This document shows, piece by piece, positions 5,273 through 10,959 of a stretch of 10,959 nt of DNA. How positions within the stretch are numbered: the first letter of the stretch is position 1; each line of letters starts with the position of its first letter. The position numbers and the translations under genes were made by a program. The notes beneath the pieces are model-generated. The model ran no database searches, was not told the DNA's origin, and was given only the letters and a program-made list of their open reading frames with translations. Source of the stretch: Winogradskyella sp. (GTDB lineage: Bacteria > Bacteroidota > Bacteroidia > Flavobacteriales > Flavobacteriaceae); assembly GCA_030149115.1 (NCBI GenBank), contig JASBSE010000096.1, positions 1 to 10,959 on the forward strand. The letters are read 5' to 3'.

Positions 5273-5881
5273 TTACTTAGCTTCAGCATAACGACGCTCA
5301 ACTTCATTCCAATTAATTACTTTGAAAAACGCATCAATGTAATCTGGTCTTCTGTTTTGGTAGTTTAAATAGTAAGCATGTTCCCATACATCTAACCCTA
5401 AGATTGGTGTACCACCACAACTAACGCCTGGCATTAATGGGTTATCTTGATTTGGTGTAGAGCAAACCTCTACCTTACCACCTTTGTGTACACATAACCA
5501 GGCCCAACCTGATCCAAATTGAGTTGCTGCAGCTTTAGAAAAAGCCTCAATAAAAGCATCTTTAGAACCAAATTCTGCTTCAATAGCATCTTTTAATTCC
5601 CCTGATAAATAACCTCTATCTTCAGGATTCATTACATCCCAAAATAAAGAGTGATTGTAAAAACCACCTCCATTGTTTCTAACACCCGCATTATTCATAT
5701 CTAGGTTAGTTAAAATGTCTTCAATAGATTTTCCTTCTAAATCTGTGCCTTCAATAGCTGCATTTAACTTTGTTGTATAACCATTGTGATGTTTTGTATG
5801 ATGGATTTCCATTGTACGTGCATCAATATGTGGTTCTAAAGCATCGTATGCGTATTTTAATTTTGGTAATTCAAAAGCCAT
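5273..5881 (-). CDS. Superoxide dismutase, Mn/Fe family, Mn-type motifs
   Basis: This 202-residue enzyme converts superoxide to oxygen and hydrogen peroxide; with no signal peptide it should be cytosolic. The four metal ligands are His27 (EIHHTKHHNGY), His77 (FYNHSLFW), Asp164 and His168 (DVWEHAYY). Residues that part manganese from iron enzymes point to manganese: GGGFYNHSLFW has glycine where the iron type has the active-site Gln of AAQ, and STPNQDNPL has the Mn-type Gln145. Cambialistic use of both metals occurs in Bacteroidetes and cannot be excluded. There is an ATG start at 5881-5879 and normal length. It is transcribed alone, with its own terminator, and is divergent from the helicase gene across 113 bases. 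Confidence 0.95.
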   Translation of the reverse strand: MAFELPKLKYAYDALEPHIDARTMEIHHTKHHNGYTTKLNAAIEGTDLEGKSIEDILTNLDMNNAGVRNNGGGFYNHSLFWDVMNPEDRGYLSGELKDAIEAEFGSKDAFIEAFSKAAATQFGSGWAWLCVHKGGKVEVCSTPNQDNPLMPGVSCGGTPILGLDVWEHAYYLNYQNRRPDYIDAFFKVINWNEVERRYAEAK

Positions 5882-5919
5882 AATGTATATGTTTTTTAGT
5901 GTTATTATTTCGATTTTAA

Positions 5920-5927
5920 CAAATTTA
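5920..5927 (-). promoter_or_regulatory. Probable -7 box of sod
   Basis: On the minus strand this reads TAAATTTG, an exact TAnnTTTG match, 38 bases upstream of the sod ATG. No TTTG is found at the standard -33 spacing; the nearest TTG (5942-5940) is only 12 bases away. Confidence 0.45.
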
Positions 5928-5994
5928 CGATTTTGAAAACAAGAAGTTCTAAATAAATTATTAAGATTCCCTATTTTGGTATAAAATTTATCTT

Positions 5995-8900
5995 TTGCAA
6001 GACTCAGCCTTCAAAATATATAACGCTTCTGCAGGTAGTGGTAAAACATTTACCTTAGCAAAGACTTATATTAAAATCCTTGTTCAGTCTAAGAACAATG
6101 AACAGTTTAAGTCCATCCTAGCCATAACATTTACTAACAAAGCTGTTGGTGAAATGAAGGAGCGGATTATAGAGATGCTCAAAGTGTTTTCTCAGGAAAA
6201 GAGCTTTACAGAACCTCATCCCATGTTTAGCGCAATATGCAATGAGTTATCAATATCTCCGGAGTTTCTTATAAATCGTTCTAAAGTAATATTGAAACAT
6301 ATTATGCACAACTATGGTGCTTTTGATATTTCTACAATTGATGGTTTTACACACAGAGTTATTAGAACTTTTGCTCACGATCTAAAACTTCCTGTAAATT
6401 TTGAAGTTGAATTAGACCAAGAACGACTCCTTAATGAAGCCGTAGATAATTTAATTTCCAGGGCTGGAGACAATGAGACCTTAACCCAAACACTTGTTGA
6501 TTTTGCTATTGAAAAAGCTGATGATGACAAAAGCTGGGACATTAGCTACGACTTTAATAAAATAGCTAAGCTTCTTGTTAATGAAAATGACTTGAAAGCA
6601 ATTGAAACCCTTAAAAACAAAACGATTGAAGATTTTAAAACCTTAAAATCTACCTTAAAAAAGGATAGCTCTGTAATAGAAAAGGATATTGTAACTACAG
6701 CTAAAACAGTACTTTCTCTAATTGAAGAATGTGGCTTACAGTTTGACAATTTTAATAGAAAATCGCTTCCTAATCACTTTCACAACTTAGCACAAGGTAA
6801 TTTTGGTATTTCTTTTTCCTCTGCATGGCAAAACGACCTAACAGAAGGCAATACGCTTTACCCAAAACGTGTCACAGACACAATTGCAAGTACCATAAAC
6901 AGTATTCAGCAAAATCTCTCTGAAGCTTTTCTAAAAACAAAAGACTTAGTTTTCGAGTTAAAACTCAAACAAGGTCTTTACAAAAATATAACTCCACTCT
7001 CTGTATTAAACTCCATTCAGAAGGAACTAAACATCCTAAAAGAGGAGCAAAACAAAATGCTTATTTCAGAATTTAATAAAATTATAAGCAACGAAATAAA
7101 AGGCCAACCAACTCCCTTTATTTATGAACGTTTAGGCGAAAAGTTTAAACACTATTTTATAGATGAGTTTCAGGACACCTCAAAAATGCAGTGGGAAAAC
7201 TTGGTGCCATTACTAGATAATGCGCTCTCTGCACCAAACGGTTCTGCTATGCTTGTAGGAGATGCCAAACAGTCTATTTACAGATGGAGAGGTGGTGAGC
7301 CAGAACAATTTATTGACTTGTATAACAAATCAGCTAACCCTTTTCAAATTGAAGCAGAAGTACTAAGCTTAGATACAAACTACAGAAGTGCTAAAGAAAT
7401 TATAGATTTTAATAACGCTTTTTTTCTGTTTTTGAGTCAGAATTATTTTAACGAAAGTAGATATGCTGAACTTTATTTAAATTCTAAACAAAAGCCATTT
7501 CAAAATACAGAAGGTTACGTTAACATTGAGTTTTTAGACATTTCAAAAGAGGATAATGCTAATGAAATGTACACCAATAGCACTTTAAGAACTATTGAAG
7601 AATGCCTTAAAAATGGGTTTTCTTTAGACGACATTTGCATCATTGTAAGAAAACGAAAAGAAGGAGTTGAGATTGCTAAATTCTTAAGTGAAAAAGGCAT
7701 AAAAATCACCTCTTCTGAAACCTTACTATTAAAAAACTCTGACAAGGTTCAGTTTCTTGATGCTTTTCTAAAACTATTGCTTCAACCCGATAATGATAGT
7801 TTAAAAATTGATGTTTTAACTTTTGTTGCAAATCAGCATAACATAGAAGACAAACATTCATTTTACAGCGCTCATATAGCCATTGGTTTTGAAGAAATGC
7901 TCAAAAATTTTGAAGAATTAAACATCTACATAAACAAAAACAAATTGCTGCAAGTCCCTCTATACGATCTTGTTGAAAAACTTATTAGGTCGTTTAATCT
8001 TCACAACTCATCTGATGCCTTTCTTCAGTTTTATTTAGATGTTGTTTTAGAGTTTACACAGAAGCAAAACTCAGATTTGTCGTCGTTTATAAATTATTTT
8101 GAAAAGAAAAAAGACAGTCTCAGTGTTATTTCACCAAAAAACAACAATGCTGTACAAATTATGACCATTCATAAGGCAAAAGGCTTAGAGTTTCCAGTGG
8201 TTATTTTTCCGTTTGCAGATCTAAATATTTATCAAGAAATAGAACCAAAAGTTTGGTTCCCAGTAGAGAAAAACAACTACCAAAATTTTGAAACACTGTT
8301 ACTTAATTACAATAGTGATGTTGAACATTTTGGCGATGATGGCAAAACGCTCTATGAAACTCGAAAATCTCAATTAGAATTAGATAACATTAATCTTCTG
8401 TATGTAACTTTAACCAGAGCTGTAGAGCAGTTATATATTATAACTAAAAAAGACATTAGCGCTAAAGGTGTTGTAAGCGAAAAAACATATGCAGGCATGT
8501 TTATTTCTTATTTACAAGACAAAGGATTATGGTCAGACAACACGCTTACATACAGTTTTGGCACTTCAAAAAATCTAAACCAAAAAACAAAACCAAAAAC
8601 AGATACAACTTCTGTTGATTTAATCTCTGTACCAAAAGAAGATCATAATTTAAAAATCATAACAAAAGCTGGTCAACTTTGGGATACCAAACAAGGAAAA
8701 GCTATAGAACGTGGTAATTTAGTCCATCTTTTACTATCTAAAATCGTAACACAAGAGGATATCGACTTTGCCATTGACGATTTATTAGCTTCTGGAGACA
8801 TTACAACATCAGATAAAGAAGCTCTTAAAACAATAGTAAAGCAAGTTATAGAGCATCCTAAAATTAAATTATACTATAATAACGACCATAAGGTTTACAA

Positions 8901-9126
8901 CGAAAGAGATATTGTAACACCATCTGGAGAACTGCATAGACCAGATCGTATAAATATTAATCAAAAAAATGAAGTTGTAATAATTGACTACAAAACGGGA
9001 GATCAAATGGCATCTCACAAATCTCAACTCAACACTTATGCTTCTGTTCTAAAAACAATGAGCTATGATATAACTTATAAATTCCTTGTTTACATAAATG
9101 AAACTGTTGAAGTTGTTGAAGTCTAA
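5995..9126 (+). CDS. UvrD/RecB-type helicase with C-terminal PD-(D/E)XK nuclease (AddA-like)
   Basis: A 1043-residue cytosolic DNA repair motor-nuclease of the kind that processes double-strand ends for recombination. Superfamily 1 helicase motifs in order: Walker A ASAGSGKT (11-18); AITFTNKAVGEMKER near 44-58; Walker B IDEFQDTS (from 389, Asp390-Glu391); GDAKQSIYRWRGG; LDTNYRS; MTIHKAKGLEF (723-733); LLYVTLTRA (801-809). The C-terminal RecB-like nuclease shows RGNLVH (His911), RPDR (Asp984) and IIDYKTG (Asp998, Lys1000), so both activities look intact. I see no clustered cysteines for an iron-sulfur cluster. The start is a TTG: no ATG, GTG or other TTG is open between the stop at 5962 and Walker A, and the next Met (residue 54) would delete Walker A. 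The usual AddB-type partner is not beside it in this window, since sod lies upstream and kbl downstream. Confidence 0.92.
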   Translation: MQDSAFKIYNASAGSGKTFTLAKTYIKILVQSKNNEQFKSILAITFTNKAVGEMKERIIEMLKVFSQEKSFTEPHPMFSAICNELSISPEFLINRSKVILKHIMHNYGAFDISTIDGFTHRVIRTFAHDLKLPVNFEVELDQERLLNEAVDNLISRAGDNETLTQTLVDFAIEKADDDKSWDISYDFNKIAKLLVNENDLKAIETLKNKTIEDFKTLKSTLKKDSSVIEKDIVTTAKTVLSLIEECGLQFDNFNRKSLPNHFHNLAQGNFGISFSSAWQNDLTEGNTLYPKRVTDTIASTINSIQQNLSEAFLKTKDLVFELKLKQGLYKNITPLSVLNSIQKELNILKEEQNKMLISEFNKIISNEIKGQPTPFIYERLGEKFKHYFIDEFQDTSKMQWENLVPLLDNALSAPNGSAMLVGDAKQSIYRWRGGEPEQFIDLYNKSANPFQIEAEVLSLDTNYRSAKEIIDFNNAFFLFLSQNYFNESRYAELYLNSKQKPFQNTEGYVNIEFLDISKEDNANEMYTNSTLRTIEECLKNGFSLDDICIIVRKRKEGVEIAKFLSEKGIKITSSETLLLKNSDKVQFLDAFLKLLLQPDNDSLKIDVLTFVANQHNIEDKHSFYSAHIAIGFEEMLKNFEELNIYINKNKLLQVPLYDLVEKLIRSFNLHNSSDAFLQFYLDVVLEFTQKQNSDLSSFINYFEKKKDSLSVISPKNNNAVQIMTIHKAKGLEFPVVIFPFADLNIYQEIEPKVWFPVEKNNYQNFETLLLNYNSDVEHFGDDGKTLYETRKSQLELDNINLLYVTLTRAVEQLYIITKKDISAKGVVSEKTYAGMFISYLQDKGLWSDNTLTYSFGTSKNLNQKTKPKTDTTSVDLISVPKEDHNLKIITKAGQLWDTKQGKAIERGNLVHLLLSKIVTQEDIDFAIDDLLASGDITTSDKEALKTIVKQVIEHPKIKLYYNNDHKVYNERDIVTPSGELHRPDRININQKNEVVIIDYKTGDQMASHKSQLNTYASVLKTMSYDITYKFLVYINETVEVVEV

Positions 9127-9145
9127 TTTCAAGATAGTATCTTTG
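9116..9145 (+). promoter_or_regulatory. Promoter of kbl
   Basis: TTG (9116-9118), exactly 19 bases, then TATCTTTG (9138-9145): a full match to the Bacteroidetes pattern. The -33 element lies inside the last codons of the helicase gene. Transcription would start near 9150-9153, giving a leader of about 15-18 bases before the ATG at 9168. Confidence 0.75.
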
Positions 9146-9167
9146 CGAAACAACTAACACAAAAATT

Positions 9168-10361
9168 ATGTACGGAAATATTAAAGCTCATTTACAACAA
9201 GAAATTGAAGCTATTAAAGATGCTGGTCTTTTTAAAGAAGAACGAATTATAACTTCACCTCAAGGTGCAGAAATTACTTTGAACACAGGGCAAAAAGTCC
9301 TTAACTTTTGTGCTAACAACTACTTAGGACTTTCTTCTCATCCTGAAGTTATAAAGGCTGCTCAAGAGACTTTAGATACGCATGGATTTGGAATGTCATC
9401 TGTTCGTTTTATTTGTGGTACACAAGACATTCACAAAGAGTTAGAACAAAAAATAGCAGATTTTTATGGTACTGAAGATACCATTTTATATGCCGCAGCT
9501 TTTGATGCAAACGGAGGAGTCTTTGAACCTCTTTTAACTGCAGAAGACGCTATAATTTCCGACTCTTTAAATCACGCCTCCATTATTGATGGTGTAAGGC
9601 TATGTAAAGCTGCAAGATATCGCTACCAAAACAACGATATGGCAGACTTAGAAAAGCAACTAATTACTGCAAATGAAAATGGAGCGCGCTTTAAAATCAT
9701 TGTTACAGATGGTGTATTCTCTATGGACGGATTAGTAGCTCCTTTAGATAACATTTGTGATTTAGCAGATAAATATGATGCCATGGTGATGATTGATGAA
9801 TGCCATGCTGCTGGTTTTATTGGTGAAACAGGAATTGGTACACTTGAAGAAAAAGGGGTTTTAGGTAGAATTGATATTATCACCGGAACACTAGGTAAAG
9901 CACTTGGTGGAGCAATGGGAGGATACACAACAGCTAAAAAAGAAATTATTGAAATTTTACGTCAGCGTTCTCGTCCATATTTATTTTCTAACTCTTTAGC
10001 ACCTGCAATTGTTGGTGCTTCTATTAAAGTTTTTGATATGCTCAAAAACGACACTAGTCTAAGAGATAAGGTTGATTGGAATACAAAATATTTCAAAAAA
10101 GGCATGAAAGAAGCTGGTTTTGACATCGTTGACGGAGATTCTGCTATTGTACCGGTAATGTTGTACGATGCCAAACTTTCACAAACTATGGCAAATATGC
10201 TTTTGGAGGAAGGTGTATATGTTATTGGCTTCTTTTACCCTGTTGTTCCTAAAGAAAAAGCAAGAATTCGCGTACAACTTTCAGCTGCGCATTCAAAAGA
10301 ACAATTAGACATAGCTATTGACGCGTTTGTTAAAGTTGGTAAAAGACTTGAAATTATTTAA
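9168..10361 (+). CDS. kbl: Glycine C-acetyltransferase (2-amino-3-ketobutyrate CoA ligase)
   Basis: This PLP enzyme cleaves 2-amino-3-oxobutanoate with CoA to glycine and acetyl-CoA, the second step of threonine breakdown after threonine dehydrogenase. The 397 residues match the usual length of about 398. The N-terminus (MYGNIKAHLQQEIEAIKDAGLFKEER-type) and the FCANNYLGLSSHP motif are typical of Kbl within the alpha-oxoamine synthase family. PLP contacts are visible: His136 (DSLNHASIIDG), Asp210 (DECHAAGFIGETG) and the Schiff-base Lys244 (GTLGKALGG). Related enzymes (BioF, HemA, serine palmitoyltransferase) share the fold, but the whole length resembles Kbl most. No tdh is seen nearby. It has its own promoter and sits 41 bases after the helicase stop. 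Confidence 0.94.
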   Translation: MYGNIKAHLQQEIEAIKDAGLFKEERIITSPQGAEITLNTGQKVLNFCANNYLGLSSHPEVIKAAQETLDTHGFGMSSVRFICGTQDIHKELEQKIADFYGTEDTILYAAAFDANGGVFEPLLTAEDAIISDSLNHASIIDGVRLCKAARYRYQNNDMADLEKQLITANENGARFKIIVTDGVFSMDGLVAPLDNICDLADKYDAMVMIDECHAAGFIGETGIGTLEEKGVLGRIDIITGTLGKALGGAMGGYTTAKKEIIEILRQRSRPYLFSNSLAPAIVGASIKVFDMLKNDTSLRDKVDWNTKYFKKGMKEAGFDIVDGDSAIVPVMLYDAKLSQTMANMLLEEGVYVIGFFYPVVPKEKARIRVQLSAAHSKEQLDIAIDAFVKVGKRLEII

Positions 10362-10407
10362 AGTCGTTAGAAACTCTTTATTTTAGGGCATTGTAACAAT
10401 ATTTTTA

Positions 10408-10415
10408 TATATTTG
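10408..10415 (+). promoter_or_regulatory. Probable -7 box of the OmpA-like gene
   Basis: TATATTTG matches TAnnTTTG exactly and lies 70 bases before the ATG, which allows a leader of about 65 bases. A TTG at 10391-10393 is 14 bases upstream, closer than usual. An alternative pair is that TTG with TGTCTTTG (10414-10421) at 20 bases. Either way a promoter in this 124-base gap is likely. Confidence 0.5.
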
Positions 10416-10485
10416 TCTTTGTTAATAACATTTAACAACTTACATTTGCCAACAATTAACACTTAAAATTAAAATTAATTAGAAT

Positions 10486-10959
10486 ATGAAAAATCTTAGC
10501 AGATTATTTTTTGTAATGGTGCTTCTCGCAAGCTTCAGTAATGCAAATGCTCAGGATAAAAACAACCCTTGGGCTTTTAGTCTTGGAACAAACGCTGTCG
10601 ATGTCTACCCTGTTGGTGAAGATTTACCACAAGGTGAATGGTTCGATGAATATTTTAACGCAAACGATCACTGGAATGTTATGCCATTTCTGTCTCGCAT
10701 AGCTATTTCACGCTATTTGAGTGATGGATTTACCTTTACAGCTGCTGGGTCTTTAAATAGAATTAGCAAATTTGGTGACGTTCTTGATGTTAACGGAGAC
10801 GAATTAGTTAATAATGTAGATGATTTAACTTATTTTGCTGTAGACGGTACTGTTAGTTATAGTTTTAAAGATGTCTTTAACTCAAATATCATTGATCCTT
10901 ATTTAGGAGTTGGTGGTGGTTACACTTGGGTTGATGAAATTGGAGCTGGTACTTTAAAT
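10486..10959 (+). CDS. OmpA-like outer-membrane beta-barrel protein, N-terminal part (cut by window edge)
   Basis: The frame is open from ATG 10486 to the window end, giving 158 codons without a stop. It starts MKNLSRLFFVMVLLASF, a clear signal peptide with an AxA-type site NANA before Gln23, so the mature protein is exported. What follows alternates polar and hydrophobic residues in strands (AFSLGTNAVDVYP, MPFLSRIAISRYL, FTFTAAGSLNR, LTYFAVDGTVSYSF, DPYLGVGGGYTWV), as in an 8-stranded OmpA or OprF-like barrel. The GVGGGYTW strand is frequent in flavobacterial OmpA-family porins. A C-terminal peptidoglycan-binding OmpA domain is expected beyond the window but is not seen. It has its own upstream gap with a probable promoter and is not obviously coupled to kbl. 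Confidence 0.82.
   Translation, partial: MKNLSRLFFVMVLLASFSNANAQDKNNPWAFSLGTNAVDVYPVGEDLPQGEWFDEYFNANDHWNVMPFLSRIAISRYLSDGFTFTAAGSLNRISKFGDVLDVNGDELVNNVDDLTYFAVDGTVSYSFKDVFNSNIIDPYLGVGGGYTWVDEIGAGTLN

Noticed and set aside
10361..10384. Terminator after kbl (TAAAG...CTTTA)
   Set aside because: Only a 5-bp A/T-rich stem with a 13-base loop and a short, interrupted T-run; this could easily arise by chance in such AT-rich DNA.

Overview
The window is AT-rich, bacterial, and almost certainly chromosomal DNA of a marine-type Flavobacteriaceae (Bacteroidetes). Supporting signs are promoters of the Bacteroidetes form TAnnTTTG (clearest before kbl, with TTG 19 bases upstream), the absence of Shine-Dalgarno sequences before starts, and typical flavobacterial proteins: a long 632-residue PurF-type protein, an RNase H with an N-terminal hybrid-binding domain, and a UvrD/RecB helicase beginning KIYNASAGSGKT. 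No mobile element, phage, CRISPR array, tRNA or rRNA was seen.

Layout. Positions 1-80 (minus) hold the first 26 codons of acyl carrier protein. Divergent from it runs a short plus-strand cluster: purN (264-827), a 103-residue unknown that may be a stand-alone EF-Tu-domain-2-like barrel (835-1146), and RNase HI (1175-1816), with a small REP-like palindrome between the last two. A PfkB-family sugar or nucleoside kinase (1896-2822) follows with its own promoter and a strong terminator. A divergent PurF-type amidophosphoribosyltransferase (2869-4767) starts only 10 bases beyond that terminator.

The 505-base gap at 4768-5272 is the most unusual part. It carries two near-identical 74-base units (4876-4949 and 5111-5184). 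Each has a bulged 8-bp hairpin, a conserved GGGGC linker, and a perfect intrinsic terminator with a different loop. They look like twin small RNAs of about 70 nucleotides. Mn-type superoxide dismutase (5273-5881) converges on this block from the minus strand with its own terminator.

The right part has an AddA/RecB-like helicase-nuclease with a TTG start (5995-9126), kbl for glycine C-acetyltransferase with its own promoter (9168-10361), and the first 158 codons of an OmpA-like outer-membrane barrel protein (10486-10959, cut by the window edge).

Most genes are housekeeping: purine synthesis (purN, purF-like, possibly the kinase), fatty-acid synthesis (acpP), nucleic-acid upkeep (RNase H, helicase-nuclease), oxidative defence (sod), and threonine/glycine breakdown (kbl). 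The twin RNA units are the best candidate for something undescribed.
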